From positions 2,418,001 to 2,482,000 of the forward strand of contig NZ_CP183303.1 of assembly GCF_048541585.1 (NCBI RefSeq): a stretch of DNA of 64,000 bases, given 5' to 3'. The stretch comes from Legionella_C sp048541585. GTDB lineage: Bacteria; Pseudomonadota; Gammaproteobacteria; Legionellales; Legionellaceae. Below the pieces are notes generated by a model. The model was not told where the DNA came from. It saw nothing but the letters and a program-made list of their open reading frames with translations, and made no database searches. This document shows, one piece after another, positions 27,606 to 35,172 of the stretch (its first letter is position 1; each line of letters begins with the position of its first letter). Both the position numbers and the translations under genes were made by a program.

Positions 27606-27623
27606 ATGCACTATTCATGCCAA
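27606..27623 (-). promoter_or_regulatory. Sigma-54-like promoter upstream of flhG-fliA
   Basis: Read on the minus strand, TTGGCATGAATAGTGCAT matches the RpoN pattern TGGCAC-N5-TTGCA, with the GG and GC doublets 12 bp apart as required. Only the C of CAC and the first T of TTGC differ. Transcription would start near 27596, about 45 nt before the flhG ATG. Legionella flagellar genes of this class are controlled by FleQ and RpoN, which fits. Confidence 0.6.
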
Positions 27624-27735
27624 TAAAAATAAGTCAATTTAAAGATAGCAACGCTTTATTTAATTTCTTTGAAAATCGTTAGCGCTGACAAATAAATAGT
27701 TATTTATACAGAAACTAAAACCTATGTAAGCTTAA

Positions 27736-27788
27736 TAGATTTCTTGCAAAATCGTTATTAACATCAAGTATAGTTTGGAAGAAGTTTA
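27736..27788. repeat. TAGAYTTCTT-type palindrome at the fliN end
   Basis: The ends TAGATTTCTTGCAAA and TTTGGAAGAAGTTTA are imperfect inverted copies and match the family at 13185 and 25805. The right terminus supplies the fliN stop codon (27786-27788). The element lies where fliO to flhF would stand in a complete flagellar operon. Confidence 0.55.
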
Positions 27789-28103
27789 ATGACTTAAGCA
27801 ATTTAAGCGCTTTAATTTACTGTCAATAGCTGTGATACGAATCTTCCATCCTTTTTCAGATTTCTCTAACTCTCCTTGAGCAATCGTTTTTCCATTAACA
27901 GATAATTCGAAAGGTTCATCAAAAAATTGTTCTAATTCAATAATGCTACCACTTTTAAGTTTAATAAAATCGACTAGGCTGATTTGAGTACTCCCATATA
28001 AAACATTTATCGTAATGGGCAAATTAGCCATCTGTGTAAGCTCTTCTTTTTTATAGTTATTCTTTCCAGAAGAACAATTAACTTTCTGTTTACGTTTTTT
28101 CAT
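27786..28103 (-). CDS. fliN: FliN-like SpoA-domain protein
   Basis: FliN is a C-ring component of the flagellar switch. The protein of up to 105 residues carries one SpoA domain (ITINVLYGSTQISLVDFIKL ... SIIELEQFFDEPFELSVNGKTIAQGELE ... WKIRITAID), with the family's GSxIEL and VNG-x-xIAxGE elements. The ATG at 28103 overlaps the end of fliM by 14 bp but has no ribosome-binding site; an internal ATG at 28031 has a weak AAGAAGAG and still gives a complete SpoA domain. The stop lies in a palindromic element. The gene looks intact, though its usual downstream partner fliO is missing. Confidence 0.8.
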   Translation of the reverse strand: MKKRKQKVNCSSGKNNYKKEELTQMANLPITINVLYGSTQISLVDFIKLKSGSIIELEQFFDEPFELSVNGKTIAQGELEKSEKGWKIRITAIDSKLKRLNCLSH

Positions 28104-28452
28104 AATCTAGCTGATCTATCAATCGTAAAGCACGCTTATCAATAAATCGTTCTATAACTGCTGTAAAAATAGGTGTATTTGCTATATCAACAGCTATAGT
28201 AGAATTTAAATTTAACGGCAAAAAATCACCAATTTGTAAATTAAGATATTCTTCAAGTGTTATAGTTTTTCTAACTAATGTCGCACTAACTATTAAAGAG
28301 GTAGTTGATAGGGCTGGCTCTGTGAAAGAAGTTGATTGCTCTCTTTTTAACAAAGACTTTTTTTTACCTAAGTCAGCCTCTCTATTACTAATTTTTGCAA
28401 TACCTAATAATGCATCAATCTCTTCTTGCGATAAGATTCCTTTTCTAGCCAT
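28090..28452 (-). CDS. fliM: Shortened FliM: N-terminal CheY-binding motif joined to SpoA domain
   Basis: A 120-residue protein with two pieces of flagellar switch protein FliM. Residues 1-17 match the start of FliM (ILSQEEIDALLG), the CheY-binding peptide. Residues about 45-118 form a C-terminal SpoA domain (LIVSATLVRKTITLEEYLNLQIGDFLPLNL). The central CheC-like domain of about 200 residues is missing; normal FliM is about 330 residues. The reading frame is open and has an excellent AAGGAGG site, which argues for continued translation. It overlaps fliN. It may be a deletion remnant or a minimal FliM/FliN pair. Confidence 0.8.
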   Translation of the reverse strand: MARKGILSQEEIDALLGIAKISNREADLGKKKSLLKREQSTSFTEPALSTTSLIVSATLVRKTITLEEYLNLQIGDFLPLNLNSTIAVDIANTPIFTAVIERFIDKRALRLIDQLDYEKT

Positions 28453-28491
28453 ATACCTCCTTATAGCCTACCTAACCTTTTTTAAAACAGT

Positions 28492-28734
28492 TTATTGTTC
28501 TTGTAATGCTTGTAGTTTACATTTATCTACGGCCTGATTTGCACATTTAGGAATGCAATCTGTATCAGTTGAAGTTAGACAATTTGCATTTACACAGTCA
28601 TTTTTATTATTTTGAATACACATATCCATGTTAAACCGTTGAGTGCCTTGTACAATAGTTGGTATATTTGCAGCAAAGGTGGCTAACGGCGAAAAAACTA
28701 TAAGAGAAAAAACTATTGTATTTAATCCTTTCAT
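28492..28734 (-). CDS. Small secreted cysteine-containing protein, unknown
   Basis: An 80-residue protein with a signal peptide (residues 1 to about 21, ending TFAA) and a mature part of about 59 residues holding six Cys in regular spacing (MCIQ, DCVN, NCLT, DCIP, KCAN, KCKL). No family is recognised. I start at the ATG at 28734, which has GGAGG directly upstream; the ATG at 28746 would place that site inside the gene. It precedes fliM by 39 bp in the same direction, and whether it belongs to that operon is unclear. Confidence 0.75.
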   Translation of the reverse strand: MKGLNTIVFSLIVFSPLATFAANIPTIVQGTQRFNMDMCIQNNKNDCVNANCLTSTDTDCIPKCANQAVDKCKLQALQEQ

Positions 28735-28916
28735 AAATACCTCCAAGCTTTTATTTTCTAATTATAGATAATTTATTGGATAAACGTTTTACTTTCATAG
28801 GATGAATCGTTTAACCTGCAAAAGTTAAATAATTTATAGCGCTACCCAAAGCTTTAACGTCATTGTAAGCTTAGATGATTCGGTTAGAGACGCTATAGCC
28901 TTTACTAGGATGAATA

Positions 28917-30221
28917 ATGCGTAGTAAGAAGATGCGTTTTTCAAATTTTAGTCAAGCAGTAGAAGCAAGTTCAGAATGTTATCGGCCTGAGCAAGAAAAT
29001 CAACTCTTAGCTCTCTTTCAATCTATGCAAAACAAAAATAAAACCTTGCTTGCTAGAGGCAATGGCTTAAGCTATAGTGACTGCTGCCTTAATCAAGGTG
29101 GTATTATTGTCGATACATCACGCTTTAATCATTTTCTAGCTTTTGATGAAGCAACAGGCATCCTTGTTTGCCAGCCAGCCATAACCTTTGCAGAACTTTT
29201 ATCTTTCCACCCCGATTACATACCACCCGTTATCCCAGGAACATTACATGCAACCTTAGGGGGTAGCATTGCTAATGATGTACATGGTAAAAACAATATT
29301 CACTTAGGAACATTAGGTCACCATATTCAATGGCTTGAATTACAAATAGGCACACAAACTATTTGTTGTAGTCTTAAAGAAAACCCTTTACTTTTTCAAG
29401 CGACAATTGGCGGATTAGGATTAACAGGAATAATTAAACGCGTAGCTATTAAAATGCTTAAAGCTAATCAAGCTATTAAAGTAGAGAAAAAAAAATATTA
29501 TCAATGGGATAACTTATTGATTGCTATGGAGCAAGAAGCCGAACAGAATAATTATATGGTTGCTTGGTTAGATTTACTAAATAATAATAAGCGGGCGCTA
29601 CTGATATTGGGTAATCATCATCTTGAAGCAAAAACTCTTAAGAAAAAATCTATAAATTTTACAATTCCATCCTTACCTTTGCGCTTGATAACTCATTTAG
29701 GAATGAAAGTTTATAATCAGTATTACTTTCATCAAGCTAGAGAAGAGATAACTACCCAATCGCTTGCTCAATTTAATAATCCTCTGGATTCTATTAAACA
29801 TTGGAACCGGCTCTATGGCAAAAATGGTCTTTTGCAATTTCAAAGTGTCTTTAGTTCAGATGAAGCCCCCGAATTATTGCTGAAATTCCAAGAAATCATT
29901 AATGCTACTCATGCTGTACCTACCTTAGCTGTATTAAAATATTTTAAAAAACCAGGCAATGGCTTATTATCTTTTGCAAAACCTGGATTTACGATAGCTA
30001 TTGATTTTATTAATAGCGATAAGGCAAAGTGTGCTATAAAAAAAATGAATCAATTAATAACAGATGTTGAAGGTAGAGTGTATCTTGCAAAGGACTTATT
30101 TCTTACTCAAGAACAGTTTCAATTACAATATCCTAATTATCAATCATTTCAAGCTATCTTACGTCAATTTAATCCACACATGAGCTCTAATTTATCGCAT
30201 CGATTAGGACTTAACTTATGA
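28917..30221 (+). CDS. FAD-linked oxidase, DprE1-like
   Basis: A 434-residue VAO-type flavoenzyme. The FAD-binding domain has ARGNGLSYSDCCLN (about 41-54), a VIPGTLHATLGGSIANDVHGKN segment (about 105-126), and ATIGGLGLTGII (about 165-176). The C-terminus ends in SHRLGL, as in decaprenylphosphoryl-ribose oxidase DprE1. With the overlapping reductase gene it would epimerise a sugar on a lipid carrier through a keto intermediate; the substrate here is unknown. AGGA lies 6 nt before the ATG at 28917. The histidine in DVHGKN is in the position used for covalent flavin in some relatives. Confidence 0.85.
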   Translation: MRSKKMRFSNFSQAVEASSECYRPEQENQLLALFQSMQNKNKTLLARGNGLSYSDCCLNQGGIIVDTSRFNHFLAFDEATGILVCQPAITFAELLSFHPDYIPPVIPGTLHATLGGSIANDVHGKNNIHLGTLGHHIQWLELQIGTQTICCSLKENPLLFQATIGGLGLTGIIKRVAIKMLKANQAIKVEKKKYYQWDNLLIAMEQEAEQNNYMVAWLDLLNNNKRALLILGNHHLEAKTLKKKSINFTIPSLPLRLITHLGMKVYNQYYFHQAREEITTQSLAQFNNPLDSIKHWNRLYGKNGLLQFQSVFSSDEAPELLLKFQEIINATHAVPTLAVLKYFKKPGNGLLSFAKPGFTIAIDFINSDKAKCAIKKMNQLITDVEGRVYLAKDLFLTQEQFQLQYPNYQSFQAILRQFNPHMSSNLSHRLGLNL

Positions 30222-30934
30222 AACCGGTAACCTGGGTTATTTTAGGCGCTACTTCAATTATTGCTGAGGAGTTTGCTCGTATTGCAGCACAACATAATCA
30301 TGCATTATGGCTTGTAGGAAGAAATAAAGCACAATTGGAAATTATTTCAGCTGACTTAACGCTTCGCTATCACATTGAGTGTACTTGTACTATTTTCGAC
30401 TTTAGCCAAGATATAGAAGCGCTTATACAGCTTTTACAAAAGAAAGAAGATTTAGCTTTATTTATCGCTTACAGTGATATGACTGATAATCAATCACTTA
30501 CATTTCCTGCGATAAAAAAAGTAGTATCTATTAATATTATCAGTATGATGCAATTAATTTATAGCTACTTACAAAAAGAGCAATCAGAACATCGAATAGT
30601 TTTTTTAAGCTCTGTCGCCGCCTGTCGCGGTAGAGCAAAAAATAGTTTTTATGGTGCAACCAAAGCAGCTATCGAAGTTTATCTACAAGGATTACAACAA
30701 ACAACTGATAACAATCGCCATATTACTATCGCGCGTCTTGGTTTTATTGATACAGCTCAAACCTTTGGCAAGCCAGGTATTTTTTATGCTTCATCACCGA
30801 AAAAATGTGCAAAAGCCTGTTGGCAAGCGACTTATACTGATAAGTCTTTAATTTATCATCCAAGTTTCTGGCGCTATATTATGTTTGTTATTATGCGCCT
30901 ACCTTTCTTTATTTATCGTAGGCTTAAATTTTAG
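30218..30934 (+). CDS. Short-chain dehydrogenase, DprE2-like
   Basis: A 238-residue SDR whose start overlaps the DprE1-like stop by 4 bp. Its cofactor motif is VILGATSIIAEEFAR (about 7-21). The catalytic Ser lies in IVFLSSVAACRGRA and the YxxxK in SFYGATKAA. The C-terminus is hydrophobic and basic (MFVIMRLPFFIYRRLKF), suiting membrane contact. Gene pairing and motifs match the keto-reductase partner of DprE1-type systems. Reduction of a lipid-linked 2-keto sugar is inferred. Confidence 0.85.
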   Translation: MKPVTWVILGATSIIAEEFARIAAQHNHALWLVGRNKAQLEIISADLTLRYHIECTCTIFDFSQDIEALIQLLQKKEDLALFIAYSDMTDNQSLTFPAIKKVVSINIISMMQLIYSYLQKEQSEHRIVFLSSVAACRGRAKNSFYGATKAAIEVYLQGLQQTTDNNRHITIARLGFIDTAQTFGKPGIFYASSPKKCAKACWQATYTDKSLIYHPSFWRYIMFVIMRLPFFIYRRLKF

Positions 30935-31130
30935 CGAAGGCGAGTTATACTTCTCGTCGCCAGACAAAATCAAAAAAGTGTTAAAGACTTTCTGCAAAAC
31001 GCCAACATCTCAACTCCCATCCTACCTTCCAAAATTCATTTGTTCTATATGCAGAGGCTCATCTCACGCCTCCTTTAAACTATGCCCTATAGCCGTAAGA
31101 TTAAGGGACCAAGCCATAAGATCGAGGCAG

Positions 31131-31240
31131 GCAGAGTTACATTTGAGCCCTTTTTGGAAACGCCAAAACCATCCTTGCGGCTCGATGTTGGACATCCTTA
31201 GTCCTTCAACGTTCCAAAATGGGCTCAAACGTATCTCTGC
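31131..31240. repeat. Inverted repeat with 30-bp arms
   Basis: The left arm (31131-31160, GCAGAGTTACATTTGAGCCC...) pairs with the right arm (31211-31240, ...GGGCTCAAACGTATCTCTGC) with only a few mismatches. The 50-bp centre contains no gene. It is MITE-like. Confidence 0.75.
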
Positions 31241-31380
31241 TTTGAGCATAAAAAGGTTAAACTGAAATGCAGCTACAAAAATTGCTTAGCCTGATGGATA
31301 TGCTCTACGTCCCGCGACTCACCTACTCTACTTCTCGCGACTCCCCTATTCTACTTATCCGTTCATCTCAACCTAAGCAA

Positions 31381-31432
31381 GTAGCCTGAGTGAAACCTGG
31401 GTTTCGGCCCGGTAGGCCTACACTCAGGCTAC
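31381..31432. repeat. Hairpin element GTAGCCTGAGTG / CACTCAGGCTAC
   Basis: Perfect 12-bp arms (31381-31392 and 31421-31432) enclose 28 bp, in which CCTGGG pairs with CCCGG and CCTA. It is REP-like in size and structure. Confidence 0.75.
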
Positions 31433-31470
31433 GTTTGCTCTTAAGTACATAAAAACTCATATACCCTACG

Positions 31471-31491
31471 TCCCGCGACTTGTTCGCGGGA
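31471..31491. repeat. Hairpin TCCCGCGA / TCGCGGGA
   Basis: Perfect 8-bp GC-rich arms with a 5-nt loop, embedded in CCCTACG...ATCCAGCG. Shorter degenerate copies lie about 150 bp upstream. This is probably a member of a genome-wide repeat. Confidence 0.65.
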
Positions 31492-31585
31492 TCCAGCGCT
31501 CTACTTACTCTGAATTCGGCGGATAAACCGCAGAATGTAGGCGGTTGAAAATGATATAAGGCAAAAGAGCTTATAAATACTTTAA

Positions 31586-32290
31586 TTAACTAAGCAACTC
31601 TTGATAGAATTTTTTTATAATTCTTACATGCTCTTGTTCTTGCGTTAGTGCTTTTTGAAATTTCTTAGCAAAATCTGTTTTATTACTAGTTTTAAGTAAG
31701 TCTATTAGAAACTCCCAGCCGACATTATCGCCAAGTTCAATAGTTAGTAACGCATTTAAACAGTGCGCCATATTTGTTCTGGGATCTGTTAATACTTGCA
31801 TGGCTCCTTGCGCAACCACACCAACAACATCTGCACTAGGGGTCATGACAGTTGGGTCAGCGCCTAACTGTTTTAAAACATCAATAAGCATAAACATATG
31901 CTCTGCTTCTTCATCTCGAATATGTTTTAATTGCTTGATTAAATTAGTTTTTTTAAAGGCTGATGCTTTGGCAATTGCAGCCTCATATAGTCTTACTCCA
32001 CCACGCTCATAGGCAAGTCGCTCACCTAGTTTATCAATTAATAATTCAGGTTGATTTCCTAATAATTTATCTAATCCAGTTTTTAAAGCGCCTTTTGCCG
32101 TTCCTGGCAGTGGAATAGTACCTAAAGCATTATCTGTTTCAGTCAGATTGGCTCGTGCTTTGGCTAATTGTCCATCATCTCCTCTAATATCAGCCGGATG
32201 CTTTTTGACATAATCTAATAAACTTTTGGTATCAATTGGTGACATCTGCGTACCGGTATGATTCATACCCATATTTACTGTTTTAGCCAT
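31586..32290 (-). CDS. Ferritin-like di-iron-type protein
   Basis: A 234-residue protein. After an unstructured N-terminal 60 residues comes a four-helix region with carboxylate/histidine motifs: ERLAYERGGVRLYE (about 89-102), RDEEAEHMFMLIDVL (about 124-138), LTIELGDNVGWEFLIDLL and LTQEQEHVRIIKKF. The ExxH pairs EAEH and EQEH are those expected for a di-iron centre of the ferritin/rubrerythrin superfamily. It has no signal peptide. It lies 9 bp after a second ferritin-like gene, so the two are surely co-transcribed. Iron storage, oxidation or stress protection is inferred. Confidence 0.75.
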   Translation of the reverse strand: MAKTVNMGMNHTGTQMSPIDTKSLLDYVKKHPADIRGDDGQLAKARANLTETDNALGTIPLPGTAKGALKTGLDKLLGNQPELLIDKLGERLAYERGGVRLYEAAIAKASAFKKTNLIKQLKHIRDEEAEHMFMLIDVLKQLGADPTVMTPSADVVGVVAQGAMQVLTDPRTNMAHCLNALLTIELGDNVGWEFLIDLLKTSNKTDFAKKFQKALTQEQEHVRIIKKFYQELLS

Positions 32291-32299
32291 AAGAACTCC

Positions 32300-33472
32300 T
32301 TAGATATGTTGACGGTTTAATTCAGTTCCAGGCTGCCAATTATAACCAGCCGATACTATCTCAGCAGGAACACCGTCTGCGTTATAATGTTTCCTATAGA
32401 TTAAAGAATCTGTATTCTCTTTATCTCGTTTAACATAATTGACACCATCTGTACGTAAATTCACTTCTTCAGCTAAAACTTTACGAACAAATTCTCGCTG
32501 ACTTTTAAATTCAATCATTTTGGGTAATTTATCTTTTAAGATTTCAGCCGGATCACGCTTTTCATATTTTTTTAATAAATCACATGCAATTTGTAGATGA
32601 GTGGTTTCATAGTCTAAGAAGCGTTCCCATATTTTTTTTATGCGACTATTTGTTTCTTGTTCAGCGCAAGAAATGTAATTGTAAATTTCAGCTGCTTCAT
32701 GAAGAATCCATTTTTCTATAAAAGATTCACGCGTATCCATGAGAGACCCATACTGAGTTACATGTTGCTCTTCTACCGAAGCTATTTCGGCGTAAAGCTG
32801 GCGAGCAATAGGATCAGCAAACGTTGGACCTATGTTCATATAATAATCATGTGTTTGATACTCAGCAGCAGTAATCATTGTAGCATGAAGCTTAGTGATT
32901 AAAGCCGCTTTATCCTTATCATATGATGTACGTAAGTCATTATTGGGTGAACGGTGATGCTCGGTGGTTGGACGTCCAGGTACAATATCCGTATAGCCTT
33001 GTAAAATATTGTTAGAATCCTTACCTTCTAATCTATCTAGAAGCGCTGAATAACGATAAAGATGGTCAAAATCTTCCAATAAACCAAAACGATAAGTCTG
33101 GGCTTGATAAGGGTCAGGCTCGGTGCGTGCAACAGCTGCAGTCACCTCAATAGCAACCTGCTCATAAGCTATAGTGGTTTCAAGCGGCGAATGATCAGCA
33201 GAAAGTAACCAGTTAATCATAGTAGCTTGATGCTGTTCAACACGACGTATTTCTGCAAGTGGTAATTGTAGTTCCTTATGAAAGCGGGCGCCAAAATGTT
33301 TAAGGCGTAATGCATCTAATTCTATTCCATTCATTAAAATGATTCTTATTCTGGTAAAAGCATCATCATCAAGTTTACTGATAGGAATACCGCCTAATTC
33401 ACGCCAAGTAAAATACTGTTTATTAAGAGGAGAAGACTTTTCCTGCAATAAATCTATTAAGTTAATGTCCAT
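32300..33472 (-). CDS. Large ferritin-like protein, partner of the preceding one
   Basis: A 390-residue, mainly helical protein. Candidate metal ligands lie in RVEQHQATMINW (about 77-88), LEDFDHLYRYSALL, IASVEEQHVTQYGSLMD, WILHEAAEIYNY and FLDYETTHLQIACDLL. Repeated E(x)nExxH patterns suggest one or two ferritin-like bundles. I do not recognise a named family. AAGGAGC precedes the ATG at 33472. It is first in a two-gene operon with the smaller ferritin-like gene, and the products may form a complex. Confidence 0.7.
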   Translation of the reverse strand: MDINLIDLLQEKSSPLNKQYFTWRELGGIPISKLDDDAFTRIRIILMNGIELDALRLKHFGARFHKELQLPLAEIRRVEQHQATMINWLLSADHSPLETTIAYEQVAIEVTAAVARTEPDPYQAQTYRFGLLEDFDHLYRYSALLDRLEGKDSNNILQGYTDIVPGRPTTEHHRSPNNDLRTSYDKDKAALITKLHATMITAAEYQTHDYYMNIGPTFADPIARQLYAEIASVEEQHVTQYGSLMDTRESFIEKWILHEAAEIYNYISCAEQETNSRIKKIWERFLDYETTHLQIACDLLKKYEKRDPAEILKDKLPKMIEFKSQREFVRKVLAEEVNLRTDGVNYVKRDKENTDSLIYRKHYNADGVPAEIVSAGYNWQPGTELNRQHI

Positions 33473-33715
33473 AAAAAGCTCCTTTTAAGCTGGACTCTTC
33501 CATAGGTTTAAGTTAAATATGACAATATGAGTATTTTTCTTATAAGATATTAAAAAACTGGCTGAGTAAGACTGGGTACTTTTAATTAAAGTATAAATTA
33601 ATATTAGCCTTATATGTCTTAAATTAGTATAGTATGTTCATTTATAAATTCTATTTATTATTTATTAACTTAACTTAAGCCCTTGATAAATAGCTCAATA
33701 TAATTGGTGGATTGC

Positions 33716-35164
33716 ATGCAGTATGCTTTAAACGGATTTACAATTCTTTGCAAAAAATTCAATCACTTTTTATGCTTAATAATTATTCTTTTAGCAACAC
33801 CTGCTGCAGCAATAACTAAAGAGAAAGAAGTAACAGTGACACTTTTTCAGTGGTCATTTGATTCTATTGCTAAAGAATGTCAATCTTTAGGTTCGCTAGG
33901 CTATGGTTATGTTGAAATTTCACCGCCACAAGAGCATATTCAAGGTTCTCAGTGGTGGACATCTTATCAGCCTGTTAGCTATCAATTAAGCAGTCGACTA
34001 GGCAATGAAGCCTCATTTAAAGCAATGATTAAACAGTGTCATGCGGCTGGCGTTAAAGTGATTGTCGATACTGTTATCAATCACATGTCAATGTTAAATG
34101 AAGGTGTGGGGACCGGTGGTACAAAATTTAATAAATATAATTATCCTGGCTATTATCAAATACAAGATTTTCATAGCTGTCATGCTGATATTAAGGATTA
34201 CACTAACCGCTATGATGTTCAAAACTGTGAGCTAGGTGGCCTTGCTGATTTAGATACCGCAAACCCGTATGTACAAACCAAAATTGCTGAGTATCTAAAC
34301 AAATTAATTGCATATGGTGCTGATGGTTTTCGTATTGATGCAGCCAAGCACATTGCGGCAGAAGATTTAGAGCAAATTAAATTAAAACTTACCCATCCCG
34401 ACAAGCATTGGATTCAAGAAGTTATTTATGGTGATGGAGAAGCGATTAGCCCTATTGAATATATTCACCTTGGTCAAGTAGATGAATTTCGTTATGGTCG
34501 CGATTTAAAAAGAATGTTTGAGCAAGAAAGATTAAGTTATCTCAGTAACTTTGGTGAAGCGTGGGGTTACTTGCCAAGTGATAAAGCTCGTACATTTACT
34601 GATAATTGGGACACTGAACGTAATGGCTCAACATTAAATTATAAAAGTAGCACTAATTATATCCTCGCTAATATATTTATGTTAGCGCATCCCTACGGCT
34701 CTCCTAATATTTTCTCAGGTTATGAATTTTCTGATTTTAATAGTGGTCCACCTAATAATGGAAAGGTTATTGAATGCTTTCAAGATGGTTGGACTTGCTT
34801 GCATAAAAGACGCCAAATTGCCAATATGGTCGCCTTTCATAATCTTGTCGCTGGCACACCTTTAACCTACTGGTGGTCAAATGATTATCAAGCAATAGCT
34901 TTTGGGCGAGGCAGTAAGGGTTATATAGTTATTAATCATGAAGCAACAAGCTTAAAGATGACCTTCCAAACAGCGCTACCTCCTGGAATTTATTGTGATA
35001 TTTTACATACAACCGTTACAAAAGATAATATTTGTCCTGATTTTCAATATACCATAGACAATAATGGCCGTTTTACAGCTGATATACAGCCAAATGATGC
35101 AATAGCTTTACATATTGGCGCAGCGAATTTAAAACAGCCAGCAAAAGAGAATGCGGTTATTTAG
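33716..35164 (+). CDS. Secreted alpha-amylase (GH13) with altered active-site motif
   Basis: A 482-residue exported glycoside hydrolase. The signal segment is LCLIIILLATPAAA, followed by a (beta/alpha)8 barrel with VIVDTVINHMS, GFRIDAAKHI (nucleophile Asp208), WIQEVIYGDGEA (acid/base Glu235) and FTDNWDTERNG (third Asp299). The His normally before that Asp (NHD) is Trp298 here. This His stabilises the transition state in alpha-amylases, so activity may be reduced or altered. The C-terminal part has the usual beta domain (KGYIVINHEATSL). I take the ATG at 33716 (GGTGG 5 nt upstream); TTG at 33704 and GTG at 33707 are alternatives. Confidence 0.9.
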   Translation: MQYALNGFTILCKKFNHFLCLIIILLATPAAAITKEKEVTVTLFQWSFDSIAKECQSLGSLGYGYVEISPPQEHIQGSQWWTSYQPVSYQLSSRLGNEASFKAMIKQCHAAGVKVIVDTVINHMSMLNEGVGTGGTKFNKYNYPGYYQIQDFHSCHADIKDYTNRYDVQNCELGGLADLDTANPYVQTKIAEYLNKLIAYGADGFRIDAAKHIAAEDLEQIKLKLTHPDKHWIQEVIYGDGEAISPIEYIHLGQVDEFRYGRDLKRMFEQERLSYLSNFGEAWGYLPSDKARTFTDNWDTERNGSTLNYKSSTNYILANIFMLAHPYGSPNIFSGYEFSDFNSGPPNNGKVIECFQDGWTCLHKRRQIANMVAFHNLVAGTPLTYWWSNDYQAIAFGRGSKGYIVINHEATSLKMTFQTALPPGIYCDILHTTVTKDNICPDFQYTIDNNGRFTADIQPNDAIALHIGAANLKQPAKENAVI

Positions 35165-35172
35165 CCTATGTC

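Larger units (their letters stand above)
30935..31585. other. 651-bp intergenic region packed with palindromic sequences
   Basis: No coding sequence is supported here. The region holds three separate inverted repeats, annotated at 31131-31240, 31381-31432 and 31471-31491, plus degenerate copies of the third (TCCCGCGACTC... at about 31300-31345). It looks like a site where several repeat families have accumulated. Confidence 0.7.

Noticed and set aside
28090..28452. Short FliM explained by a frameshift in a normal-length gene
   Set aside because: The N-terminal motif and SpoA domain are joined in one continuous frame, and there is no room upstream or between for the missing central domain in another frame.
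31064..31265. Short open frames on both strands in the repeat-rich gap
   Set aside because: They are produced by the inverted repeat at 31131-31240; the translations mirror each other and match no protein pattern.
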